Source: an uncultured Saprospiraceae bacterium (GTDB lineage Bacteria > Bacteroidota > Bacteroidia > Chitinophagales > Saprospiraceae). From it: DNA of 64,000 bases. Below are positions 49,097 to 58,745 of the stretch, piece by piece. The position numbers and the translations under genes are program-made. Location of the stretch: the NCBI GenBank assembly GCA_937921775.1, contig CAKZUK010000001.1:1-64000 (forward strand). Reading direction: 5' to 3'. Each line of letters opens with the position of its first letter. Positions within the stretch are counted from its first letter, which is position 1. The notes under the pieces are model-generated. The model saw nothing but the letters and a program-made list of their open reading frames with translations. It did no database searches and had not been told where the DNA came from.

Positions 49097-50053
49097 ATGA
49101 TTCGATATTACGCGAAAAAAAGTGGGCAACTTGTAGAGTTAGAGAAGTCGGAGCCTTCTTGCTGGATTAATATTTCACCACCATTTTCTCAAGAAGAGCT
49201 AAATGCGGTGTCCCGTCAATTTGAATTACCTTTAGATTTCCTGATCGATTCTCTTGATATTGATGAACGTTCTCGTTATGAACGTGAAGAAGATATTCGA
49301 CTCATCGTTGTGAACACACCCATTTTAAACACATCGAATCAGGATAACGAGGCAATCTATATTACGGTACCAGTTGGAATCATTTTAACTCCCGATAATA
49401 TTATCACGATTACATCTCATGATAATCCTGTGCTACAACTTTTTCTAGACAATAAAGTCAAGAATTTCAAACCTTCTGATGAGAGCTTATTTGTGATTCA
49501 GATTTTAGAGCAAAACGTTTACCGTTTTCTAACTTGTCTGAAAAGTTTGAATCATAAGCGTAATGTGGTGGAACGAGAACTTTACAATTCTAGTAGAAAT
49601 CAGGATTTGCGTTCACTCCTCAATATTGAAAAAAGTTTGGTTTACTTTGTAAACACATTGAGCTCCAACGAATTGCTCAAAATGAAAATGAAGCGATCTG
49701 ACTTTCTCGGTATCAGGATTGATGAAGATAAGACTGATTTGTTCGAAGATATTATAATTGATAATTCTCAGGCTCTTGAAATGGCCAACGTTTATACAAA
49801 TATCCTTAACGGAACAATGGAGGCCTACGCCAGCATTATTTCAAATAATCTGAACGTAGTGATTCAGCGACTTACCTTAGTTACCATCATTTTAATGGTA
49901 CCCACTTTGGTTGCAAGTTTTTTCGGTATGAACGTAACAGTGCCTTTCAAGTCAGAGAATGGAAGTACCGCTTCTTTCTTTTACATCATTATCTTTTCTA
50001 TTGTAATTAGTCTTTTGTTGGCTTTGTGGTTTCGCCGCAAGCGACTTTTTTAA
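49097..50053 (+). CDS. corA: CorA-family divalent cation transporter
   Basis: C-terminal two TM segments with FFGMNV (GMN) motif; WINISPP N-terminal region. Confidence 0.92.
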   Translation: MIRYYAKKSGQLVELEKSEPSCWINISPPFSQEELNAVSRQFELPLDFLIDSLDIDERSRYEREEDIRLIVVNTPILNTSNQDNEAIYITVPVGIILTPDNIITITSHDNPVLQLFLDNKVKNFKPSDESLFVIQILEQNVYRFLTCLKSLNHKRNVVERELYNSSRNQDLRSLLNIEKSLVYFVNTLSSNELLKMKMKRSDFLGIRIDEDKTDLFEDIIIDNSQALEMANVYTNILNGTMEAYASIISNNLNVVIQRLTLVTIILMVPTLVASFFGMNVTVPFKSENGSTASFFYIIIFSIVISLLLALWFRRKRLF

Positions 50054-50124
50054 AGGCTCGTTAGGGGAGGACCTCTTTGGGCTGACGCTTTTCTCCAGAC
50101 GAGCGGAAATCTAAGGGATGAAAC

Positions 50125-50225
50125 AGATTAAAACGGATTTTTTTCGGCGAAGGTAAAAATTGAGTACGATAAAAGAATCCGCGATAAAAGAAAAAATCCG
50201 TCCCTTATCCGTTCAATCTGTCAAA
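50125..50225. repeat. Intergenic imperfect inverted repeat ACAGATTAAAACGGATTTTTTT ... AAAAAATCCGTCCCTTATCCGTTCAATCTGT
   Basis: Complementary arms around about 55 nt. Confidence 0.6.
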
Positions 50226-50378
50226 TCAGTGCCTGTCTAACTATGTGATAGCTAGATACCATCCTCATTAGGTGGCAACATAGAAAGATCAATTAGCACT
50301 GTTTCTCAGTAAAATTGCACAGATTATCATCCGGATTTCACTTATTTGCTTATAGTTTTGTAAGTTTTATACAATTAG

Positions 50379-50387
50379 TTATCCACA
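50379..50387. promoter_or_regulatory. Consensus DnaA-box sequence TTATCCACA upstream of nrdB
   Basis: Exact 9-mer; TTATCAACA at 50443-50451 and TTATCCACT at 50550-50558 nearby. Confidence 0.45.
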
Positions 50388-50971
50388 ATGTGGAAAATAA
50401 GCTAACAACAGGATAGTGTTGATTATCAATGATTTAGATAGGTTATCAACATTATGTTAGTATTTTCTACCTGTTAGATTTAAATTAATAACTATTTTTA
50501 TGACACAATGGGAAGCTAATAGAGTGAAACACTATATACTCCTCTATTTTTATCCACTTTTACACTCAAAAATTAAGAAGGGAATCTTTTCAACAATCTT
50601 AATTTTTACCAAAATAGACTAGGTTTATGAGCTTCGGCTTTAAATCGATTCTTTACGCTTTATTTGAGAACTACATTAATGTGCCAGCAGATTCGTCTGT
50701 TTTCACATGAGTAGCATTAAAATAATGACTTCGTCCCTGTTGACGAATCACTTTTGAATGTTACTGACGAGGTAAAGAAATTTTTTTTATTCTGAGAATG
50801 AAAGGGCATCGCCTGTTCAATCAAAAACTGAATGAAAATGAAAAATGATGGACGTAAATTCCTTTTACGTCTCTGTCAGCTGACAGATCCATCGTCTTTC
50901 CGTTTCCATCTCCACTTTTGATTCTTCATGTTTTGCGCCACATTGTTTAATGTCTTTAAACTGATAATAGT

Positions 50972-51946
50972 ATGACAAAGGTTGTTGAACCTATTTTGCA
51001 AGAGAATCCTAATCGATTCGTATTGTTTCCCATCCAGCATGATGACATCTGGGCTTGGTATAAGAAGTCTGAAGCTAGTATTTGGACAGCCGAAGAAATT
51101 GACTTAAGTGAAGACTTAAGAGATTGGGAAAAACTAACAGATGGTGAACGCCATTTTATAAAACATGTATTAGCATTTTTCGCAGCAAGTGACGGTATCG
51201 TAAATGAAAATTTAGCCGAAAATTTTGTAAGCGAAGTACAATATACAGAAGCGAAATTCTTCTATGGATTTCAAATCATGATGGAAAATATCCATTCTGA
51301 AACTTACTCCCTCCTTATAGATACTTATATTAAGGATGATAAAGAAAAGGATATGCTTTTCAACGCTATCGAAACACTCGATTGCGTAAAGAAAAAAGCA
51401 GACTGGGCACTACGCTGGATTGACAACGGAAGTTTTGCTGAGCGCCTCATTGCTTTCGCAGCAGTCGAAGGTATCTTTTTCTCTGGTTCTTTCTGTGCTA
51501 TTTTTTGGTTGAAAAAGCGAGGCCTAATGCCAGGTTTGACTTTTTCTAACGAACTGATTTCAAGAGACGAAGGAATGCACTGCGATTTCGCTTGTGACAT
51601 TTACAACAATCACATTGTCAATAAACTTGACAAAAGTGTTATTGAGACCGTTATAGTTGATGCCGTAAAAATCGAACAAGAATTTGTTACTGACTCTATT
51701 CCAGTTAAATTAATTGGTATGAACTCAGAAATGATGTGCCAGTACATCGAATTTGTTGCCGACAGATTGTTAGAATCATTAGGTAACAAGAAAATATACA
51801 ATGTAGAAAATCCATTCCCTTGGATGGACATGATCTCTTTGCAAGGTAAAACTAACTTTTTTGAAAAACGTGTCGGTGATTATCAGAAATCTGGTGTTAT
51901 GACTGATCGTGACAAGCAAGTGTTTAAACTAGACGAAGATTTCTAA
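50972..51946 (+). CDS. nrdB: Class I ribonucleotide reductase, beta (small) subunit
   Basis: [58 protein letters not shown]. Confidence 0.96.
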   Translation: MTKVVEPILQENPNRFVLFPIQHDDIWAWYKKSEASIWTAEEIDLSEDLRDWEKLTDGERHFIKHVLAFFAASDGIVNENLAENFVSEVQYTEAKFFYGFQIMMENIHSETYSLLIDTYIKDDKEKDMLFNAIETLDCVKKKADWALRWIDNGSFAERLIAFAAVEGIFFSGSFCAIFWLKKRGLMPGLTFSNELISRDEGMHCDFACDIYNNHIVNKLDKSVIETVIVDAVKIEQEFVTDSIPVKLIGMNSEMMCQYIEFVADRLLESLGNKKIYNVENPFPWMDMISLQGKTNFFEKRVGDYQKSGVMTDRDKQVFKLDEDF

Positions 51947-52012
51947 ATTACTCGTACCCCCTAGAAAGATTAAATAGGTAACGAAGTCCTTTATAAAATT
52001 AAAATTAATTAG

Positions 52013-52108
52013 AAATTAAAATGAAAATGTCATGCTCACGGGTAGGACAAAAAAGAACTGTTTAGTGTAAAACACAAAGCACTCTTTAAAATATTTTCAT
52101 TTTAATTT
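52013..52108. repeat. Perfect 16-bp inverted repeat AAATTAAAATGAAAAT ... ATTTTCATTTTAATTT between nrdB and nrdA
   Basis: Arms 52013-52028 and 52093-52108. Confidence 0.8.
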
Positions 52109-52177
52109 TCATTGCGATTTTAATTTTCCATCGGGACCTCTGCATTTTATTGTTAATTCCCTAAAACGAAAATTATT

Positions 52178-54637
52178 ATGCAAGTTGTTAAAAGAAGTGG
52201 AAAACGCGAAGATGTCAGCTTTGACAAAATCACCGCACGCGTTAAAAAATTATGCTACGGACTCAACCAGGTTTACGTTGACCCAATCGAAATATCTAAG
52301 AAAGTAATCTTAGGTTTATACGATGGTGTGACAACAACTGAATTGGATAACCTAGCAGCTGAAACAGCAGCAACGATGGCTACCACCCATCCCGATAATG
52401 CTCTCCTTGCGGCACGTATCGCTGTTTCTAACTTACACAAAAATACAGATAAGTCATTCTCTAAGACGATGACTGCTTTGTATAACTATATCGATCCCAA
52501 GACAGGAGAACAGGCAGGTCTTATAGGTGATATGACACACAATATTATTTTAGAAAATAAAGATCGTCTTGATTCTGCGATTATTTATGATCGTGATTAT
52601 GCCTTTGATTACTTCGGTTTCAAAACATTAGAACGTTCGTATCTTCTAAGAATGAATGGCGAAATAGTTGAACGTCCACAGCACCTATTGATGCGTGCGG
52701 CAGTTGGTATCCACGGAACGGATATTGATGCAGCCGTTGAGACGTATAACATGATGTCAGAAAAGTGGTTCATCCACGCGACACCAACTTTGTTTAATGC
52801 GGGTACACCTAAGCCGCAATTGTCTTCTTGTTTTTTGTTGAGTACTACTGAAGATAGTATCTCAGGTATTTTCGAAACACTTACTCGTTGTGCAAAAATT
52901 TCACAATCAGCAGGTGGTATAGGATTGAGCATTCACAACGTTAGAGCTAAAGGATCTTACATCAAAGGAACTGGTGGAACATCAAACGGTATCGTTCCAA
53001 TGTTGCGTGTATTCAACGATACTGCGCGTTATGTAGATCAAGGTGGAGGAAAGCGTAAAGGGGCATTTGCCGTTTACATGGAGCCATGGCATGCAGATGT
53101 TTTCGACTTTTTAGATTTGAAGAAGAACCACGGTAAGGAAGAAATACGTGCACGTGATTTGTTTTATGCAATGTGGGTTCCAGATTTATTCATGGAGCGT
53201 GTGAAAGCAGATGGTCAATGGTCTTTATTCTGTCCGTCAGAAGCGCCAGGCTTGTACGATTGTCATAGCGGAGAATTTGAAGCGCTTTACCACAAGTATG
53301 AAGAAGAAGGTCGTGCGCGCAAAACGATTAAAGCACAAGAGTTGTGGTTCAAAATTTTGGAATCACAAATCGAAACAGGTACACCATACATCTTATACAA
53401 AGATGCAGCGAACAGAAAATCTAACCAGAAGAACCTGGGAACAATCCGTTCTAGTAACTTATGTACAGAGATCATTGAATACACTGCTAAAGATGAAGTG
53501 GCAGTTTGTAACTTGGCTTCTATCAATTTGTCAAAATTTGTTAACGATAAGGAATTTGACTTCCAGAAATTATATGAAGTTTCAAGAATTGTAACACGTA
53601 ACTTGAACAAAGTTATTGACATCAATTACTATCCAATTATTGAAGCAGAAAATTCAAACATGCGTCACCGTCCAATCGGAATAGGTGTGCAAGGTTTGGC
53701 AGATGCTTTCATCTTGATGCGTCATGCATTTGACAGCCCTGAGGCACGTCAGTTGAATCGTGAGATTTTTGAAACGATCTACTTCGCAGCAGTTACTGAA
53801 TCTAATGCGCTTGCCGCAAAAGATGGTACTTACAAGACCTACAAAGGTTCGCCAATTAGTAAAGGTGAATTCCAATTTGATATGTGGGGTGTAACACCAA
53901 CGGACCGTTGGGATTGGGAAACCTTGCGTAAAGATGTGAAGAAGAACGGAGTAAGAAACTCTTTGCTATTGGCTCCAATGCCAACTGCATCTACTTCTCA
54001 GATTTTGGGTAACAACGAATGTTTCGAACCATATACCGCTAACATTTACACACGTCGAACCTTATCAGGTGAGTACATTGTTGTAAACAAGCACTTATTG
54101 AAAGACTTGGTACGTCTAGGTATTTGGAATGAAGACTTGAAGCAGTCATTAATGGCAGCTAACGGATCTATCCAAAACATTGAAGGTATTCCACAGGACT
54201 TGAAAGACCTTTACAAAACAGCTTACGAACTAAGCCAAAAAGTAATCGTTGATATGTCAGCTGACCGTGGTGCTTATATTTGTCAGAGTCAGTCGCTCAA
54301 CCTATTTGTTGAGAGTCCAAACTTTGGTAAGTTATCAAGTATGCACTTTTACGGCTGGCAGAAGGGCTTGAAGACAGGTATTTATTACCTACGTTCGAAA
54401 GCTGCGGTTGATCCAATTAAGTTTACTTTGGACAAGAAGCATCAGCGTGTGAATAGCGATGGAGCTGCGGATGGTGTAGCTGTTGCTACGGTGGCTGCTA
54501 CTGCGACTGCAACTACTACAGTTGCTGCAAACGGAAAGGATATGGCTAGTGAGGCTGCTAAGATGTTGGCGAGCGATGATGTGGCGCCACAGGCTTGTAG
54601 CATTGATGATCCTGATTGTTTGATGTGTGGCAGTTAA
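52178..54637 (+). CDS. nrdA: Class I ribonucleotide reductase, alpha (large) subunit with N-terminal ATP-cone
   Basis: [23 protein letters not shown]-cone; [20 protein letters not shown]-terminal redox CLMCGS. Confidence 0.97.
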   Translation: MQVVKRSGKREDVSFDKITARVKKLCYGLNQVYVDPIEISKKVILGLYDGVTTTELDNLAAETAATMATTHPDNALLAARIAVSNLHKNTDKSFSKTMTALYNYIDPKTGEQAGLIGDMTHNIILENKDRLDSAIIYDRDYAFDYFGFKTLERSYLLRMNGEIVERPQHLLMRAAVGIHGTDIDAAVETYNMMSEKWFIHATPTLFNAGTPKPQLSSCFLLSTTEDSISGIFETLTRCAKISQSAGGIGLSIHNVRAKGSYIKGTGGTSNGIVPMLRVFNDTARYVDQGGGKRKGAFAVYMEPWHADVFDFLDLKKNHGKEEIRARDLFYAMWVPDLFMERVKADGQWSLFCPSEAPGLYDCHSGEFEALYHKYEEEGRARKTIKAQELWFKILESQIETGTPYILYKDAANRKSNQKNLGTIRSSNLCTEIIEYTAKDEVAVCNLASINLSKFVNDKEFDFQKLYEVSRIVTRNLNKVIDINYYPIIEAENSNMRHRPIGIGVQGLADAFILMRHAFDSPEARQLNREIFETIYFAAVTESNALAAKDGTYKTYKGSPISKGEFQFDMWGVTPTDRWDWETLRKDVKKNGVRNSLLLAPMPTASTSQILGNNECFEPYTANIYTRRTLSGEYIVVNKHLLKDLVRLGIWNEDLKQSLMAANGSIQNIEGIPQDLKDLYKTAYELSQKVIVDMSADRGAYICQSQSLNLFVESPNFGKLSSMHFYGWQKGLKTGIYYLRSKAAVDPIKFTLDKKHQRVNSDGAADGVAVATVAATATATTTVAANGKDMASEAAKMLASDDVAPQACSIDDPDCLMCGS

Positions 54638-54662
54638 TTAGAGCTACTAAGATATGATGAGA

Positions 54663-54695
54663 GGCGCGCTGAGATGATCAGTGCGCCTTTTGTTG
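54663..54695 (+). terminator. Hairpin GGCGCGCTGA-GATGA-TCAGTGCGCC + TTTTG
   Basis: 10-bp stem, one mismatch, T-rich tail. Confidence 0.75.
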
Positions 54696-54772
54696 TTGTT
54701 TGGAGATTCTTGTCTTACAGCGAAGCTGTTCCAAATGGTATTGTTGAGACCAATCTGAATGAAATATATGGA

Positions 54773-54806
54773 GGTGCACTGAATTATTTCAGTGCACCTT
54801 TTGTTG
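54773..54806 (+). terminator. Hairpin GGTGCACTGA-ATTATT-TCAGTGCACC + TTTTGTTGTTTT
   Basis: Perfect 10-bp stem, T-rich tail. Confidence 0.75.
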
Positions 54807-54850
54807 TTTTGGAGAAGAGTAGGTGGTTCTAAAAAAAGTAAAAAACAGAT

Positions 54851-55540
54851 ATGGCGTATTACGATAAAATCGCAGCCAAGTGGCATAAGGTTACAGGCTA
54901 CAAAGGCGGTTCGTTTAAAGAGCTGATTTTGAATGAGCGAATAATATCAAAGGTTGGTATTATTGCCTCCAAATCTATTCTAGAAATTGGAATAGGTAAT
55001 GGCTATTTTATGCCAATGTTGTTGAGACGAAAATCGGGACAGGTTCCAGGTACGATATTTTTGACGGATGTTTCTAAAAAGAATTTGGAAATTGCTCGAA
55101 AGAACTTTAAACTTAGAAATGCCATCTACCAAAGACTAGATTTGTATGATAAATTTATTGTTAGTGATAGTTCGATGGATTTGGTTTTGTCTACTATGGT
55201 TTTTAATGAGGTGAGTGATGTTGGATTGGAAAATGGTTTTAAAGAAATAAAACGAGTGCTGAAAAATGGTGGGCAATTTGTAGTAAGTGTACTGCATCCT
55301 GAGTTTATTCAAAAGCAGATGGAAAGGGGAGTGGTGAAAGATAATATGATGACTTCGAAAGATGGAATGAAAATCCCATCAGTTGAACGGAAATTGGATG
55401 CGTATTTAAGATGCTTAGAACTTCTAGAATTAGAATTTGAGCTAGAGGCAGTTTTTGGAAATAAGAAACTGTTTAATATGAAACCTAAATTAAAAGAGAT
55501 TGCGGAAACGCCGATTGCAATGATTTATTATTCCAAATAA
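54851..55540 (+). CDS. Class I SAM-dependent methyltransferase
   Basis: SILEIGIGNGYFMPMLLRR motif I; DLVLSTMVFNEVSD; EIKRVLKNGGQFVVSVLHPEF. Confidence 0.9.
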   Translation: MAYYDKIAAKWHKVTGYKGGSFKELILNERIISKVGIIASKSILEIGIGNGYFMPMLLRRKSGQVPGTIFLTDVSKKNLEIARKNFKLRNAIYQRLDLYDKFIVSDSSMDLVLSTMVFNEVSDVGLENGFKEIKRVLKNGGQFVVSVLHPEFIQKQMERGVVKDNMMTSKDGMKIPSVERKLDAYLRCLELLELEFELEAVFGNKKLFNMKPKLKEIAETPIAMIYYSK

Positions 55541-55927
55541 AATAACAAGCGAGCCTTTAGAGAGCTTTCGAGTTGAGACCTCTAAAGTGGAAAAAATAGC
55601 TGGTTTATTTTTGTGGGAAACCTTGCTTGGTACCAAAATAATAAAGGAGAAGAATAAGGTTCGTCGTATGTGGAGTATTTGATTTGAAACTAACTTTGGG
55701 ATAGATCTTCCTTTAGATACTATCAAAAAAACAATCGGTCTTTTAGCTATTAGAAATATGTGTGGATTACAAACAGCATTCTCGCTGTGTCTAGCGTTAG
55801 TATACTGTAATTTCATTCCCGGCAACAAGTTCAGCAGGTGGACACCCCTTAGGCAAATGCCTTTATGACCCTTACTGCTTGATATATACGGTCCCCATTA
55901 CTAGATTACTGAATGATAAAAATAGAA

Positions 55928-55960
55928 GGCGTGCTGAAATATCAGCGCGTCTTTTGTTGG
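55928..55960 (+). terminator. Hairpin GGCGTGCTGA-AATA-TCAGCGCGTC + TTTTG
   Basis: Third member of the hairpin family seen at 54663 and 54773. Confidence 0.6.
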
Positions 55961-56111
55961 TTTTAGTCCCCTTTGGGTATTACAATTGTAATTACTGGTG
56001 AATTACTTTGACCCTTTAAGATAAAAAAAACACCTTTCAAAATGGAACTAGATCTAGTCTGATTAGGTTCTTGACTTATACTATTATTCAACTTATGAGT
56101 CAATCAACAAG

Positions 56112-56720
56112 ATGAGAATCGGGAATAGAAAAACAACGCCAAAAGTAAAAGGAGGATCCGTGCTAAGAAAGAACAATCACAAGCATACATCCAATTACTG
56201 GAACACGCATCAAGGGCATATAGTCATTGATGCAGAAAAGTCAGGGAAAGCCTATAAGCACTTTCTGAAAAAGAAAGACATCATTAGATTCTTAGAAATA
56301 ATTCCCAATTGGGATGAAGTTTCAATCGAGTTGAACGCAATCGTATTAGCTTATGGAAATTCAAGTTGGTTTGGTTGTTATGATGAGCTTGGAGTTATTT
56401 CTATTTCAGCTTGGGAAAGGGAGAAAGATGTATTATTTGATAAAGCGTTTTATGAGGAACATAAAGCCTTGTTTGATAGACTTGGAATACAAGCAACAGA
56501 TCAAGTAGAGGGGGTCTTCTGTGAGTTTAATGAAGATCAAATCAAAGGTTTTCAATTGCTTCACATCCTACTACATGAAATAGGGCATCACGTAGATCGA
56601 ATGAAAACAAAAAGCAAGCGGGAATGTGCCAGAGGGGAACAATTTGCAGAAGACTTTGCGTTCAAGTTCGAAAAAGAAATTTGGGATGAATATCAGAATG
56701 TTTTTAATGTAGTATTCTAG
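56112..56720 (+). CDS. Hypothetical protein with HExxH (zincin-like) motif
   Basis: LLHILLHEIGHHVDRMKTKSKRECARGEQFAEDFAFKFE. Confidence 0.72.
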   Translation: MRIGNRKTTPKVKGGSVLRKNNHKHTSNYWNTHQGHIVIDAEKSGKAYKHFLKKKDIIRFLEIIPNWDEVSIELNAIVLAYGNSSWFGCYDELGVISISAWEREKDVLFDKAFYEEHKALFDRLGIQATDQVEGVFCEFNEDQIKGFQLLHILLHEIGHHVDRMKTKSKRECARGEQFAEDFAFKFEKEIWDEYQNVFNVVF

Positions 56721-56741
56721 TAAAATGAACTTACTAAAACA

Positions 56742-57497
56742 TTAATACTCATAAGTATAAACCTGAATGTTTCCATCCAAAAAGGTTCGAGTTATCATAG
56801 TAACATAACCATCGTCATTATACAGATTCACTGCGGTATATGAGCTTTGTTCTTCTAAAACACCATCCTGATTCCAAAAATTAGATGCAGTGATACTACC
56901 TATTTTATTCACTCGAAATAAGTCAACTAAGGAAAAATGAATGTAAACTTCCTCATCGTCTCTAATTGTTTGTCTCATAGATTCAATTTGTGAATCTGCA
57001 TTATAATTGCTAGCAGTATTGCTGCAATTAGCATCGGTATAAGCAAGTTCGGAAATAGAAAAGGATGTGTCATCTTCATCAAAAAACTCAAGTTTTGTAT
57101 ATCCACAGTCAATGCTTTCGAACGAATAAATAGCATAATTTTTTAGGGAACCATCATTATCAAATCGATCCACTCGGACACTATTGTCAGGCAGTTCATA
57201 GGTATTCCGGTAGTTTGTCAAATCGCCATTGCTTTTATAAAAGCTAGAGCGTATGGTATCGCCAAAATATCCGTATTCTGTATAAAGTCGAATCGTATCT
57301 GCATTGTAACTATCAATTCTGATTAAAGTACTATCGGGATCATAAGTCCGCTCAGTGAATAATTCATTATCGATGTATATCTTTCTTAAAAGAAAAATGT
57401 TCTCCGTTGTAAGTTCTGAATCAGAAGGAGTAGGGGAGTCATCAGCATTGCAAGCAAACGTAAATAGTACTATAGTTAGGAATAATAACTTTTTCAT
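56742..57497 (-). CDS. Hypothetical lipoprotein
   Basis: Lipobox LFTFACNADDS; intact 251-aa ORF. Confidence 0.75.
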   Translation of the reverse strand: MKKLLFLTIVLFTFACNADDSPTPSDSELTTENIFLLRKIYIDNELFTERTYDPDSTLIRIDSYNADTIRLYTEYGYFGDTIRSSFYKSNGDLTNYRNTYELPDNSVRVDRFDNDGSLKNYAIYSFESIDCGYTKLEFFDEDDTSFSISELAYTDANCSNTASNYNADSQIESMRQTIRDDEEVYIHFSLVDLFRVNKIGSITASNFWNQDGVLEEQSSYTAVNLYNDDGYVTMITRTFLDGNIQVYTYEY

Positions 57498-57666
57498 CGT
57501 TTACTTTTTATTGGAAATTTGCTTTTACAGTGGGGCTGTAAGCAAATGCTATTTTTTATAAAAAATTCTCGTCACTGCGAAAACGGTTATTGCAATTGTG
57601 ACGCGATTCAGCTTAGTAGGAAAATTGCCGCTGACATTGAGATTGTCATGCTTTGTTAATCAAGTT

Positions 57667-58635
57667 CTAAGGCAAATTCGCAAGAATCTTCTTCAACACA
57701 TCCACCCGCACCGCATAGCCTTTAAAAACATTCAAGGAGCCCGCAAAATGAGTCCCTACTACCTTGCCAGTAAGAATGTCGATGACCGGAGATCCCGAAT
57801 TACCAAGCAAGGTGGCGCAATCATGTTGGAAGTCAAAATCATACAACATTTTTATTTTCTTTATCAAACCTGGTTGCACTCTTTTTACATCATAGATATT
57901 ATTGAAAATTCGTTTTCGCTTCAAAGGTAATTTATAATCAGCACTTGGAAAACCAATAATAGCAATCGCTTGATTGTCTTGCAAAGGACCATCGTACAAT
58001 TCAAGTGGTGGTGGAAGGTGCTCACCATTTACATTCACTTTTTCAACTCTAAGAATCGCAATGTCTGGTGTATGGTCATACAAACTGGTATCGTCTTCTT
58101 CCACGTGAACCACCTCTATGATGTTGAATTCATAATCGTGTATTCGCTCAAACTCTTCGTTAAAGTCAATGGTGATTTTTTCGAATCCTGCTTTTACTTG
58201 AAACTTGCCACCGACTTTCTCACAAAACACTTCTGCCACATGCTGATTAGTCACAACCAAATCTTCACTCAGCATCCACCCTGTTCCCGAAGGGTATTTT
58301 TTACCCCCACTAAGTATTTCAAAAATTCCAACAGAACCAACTGCCTGTTTAATATTTTCTTGATACATATTCAACAAAGGCGCCCAAGGGTGATCATCCG
58401 GAACTTTAAAATCATGATCCTGAACGACAAAAGCAGGACGAATATAATCATGATTCAAAATTTCAAAAAGCAAGTCTTTATCAGGCGGATCTTTTTTAAT
58501 GATCTCTTCAATCTTTGATTGGCTATCTGGTAGGAAAAGCTCTTTGTTGGCTTGAAATTTTTCAATAGCCGTTTGTATACTTCCTATACGAAAGTTAAGA
58601 ATGGAATTGATGATCTTTTTTGGAATGGTCTTCAT
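57667..58635 (-). CDS. Trypsin-like serine peptidase with about 90-aa N-terminal helical domain
   Basis: GTGWMLSEDLVVTNQHVAEVF (His), PDIAILRVE (Asp), LLGNSGSPVIDILTGKVVGTHFAG (Ser). Confidence 0.85.
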   Translation of the reverse strand: MKTIPKKIINSILNFRIGSIQTAIEKFQANKELFLPDSQSKIEEIIKKDPPDKDLLFEILNHDYIRPAFVVQDHDFKVPDDHPWAPLLNMYQENIKQAVGSVGIFEILSGGKKYPSGTGWMLSEDLVVTNQHVAEVFCEKVGGKFQVKAGFEKITIDFNEEFERIHDYEFNIIEVVHVEEDDTSLYDHTPDIAILRVEKVNVNGEHLPPPLELYDGPLQDNQAIAIIGFPSADYKLPLKRKRIFNNIYDVKRVQPGLIKKIKMLYDFDFQHDCATLLGNSGSPVIDILTGKVVGTHFAGSLNVFKGYAVRVDVLKKILANLP

Positions 58636-58745
58636 GTTGAAGGCTTAGTAGTTTATATTTGGACTTTGCTTCAGTACTGTAGCTGTAAGCAAATATTATT
58701 TTACGAAAAATCACCACTCTTAACAGACAAATCGCCGCGGTCAGT

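Noticed and set aside
50490-50545. ACACAATGGG / ACACTATATACTCC as NrdR boxes upstream of nrdB
   Set aside because: Only half-sites match the NrdR consensus and the spacing (about 26 bp) is not the usual one; insufficient support.
50379-50558. DnaA-box cluster as the chromosomal origin oriC
   Set aside because: No dnaA, dnaN or other typical oriC neighbours in view and no clear strand-composition switch assessed; gene-regulatory explanation preferred.
55490-55828. 112-aa minus-strand ORF overlapping the end of the methyltransferase gene
   Set aside because: Overlaps a well-supported CDS and shows no recognisable domain or start signal.
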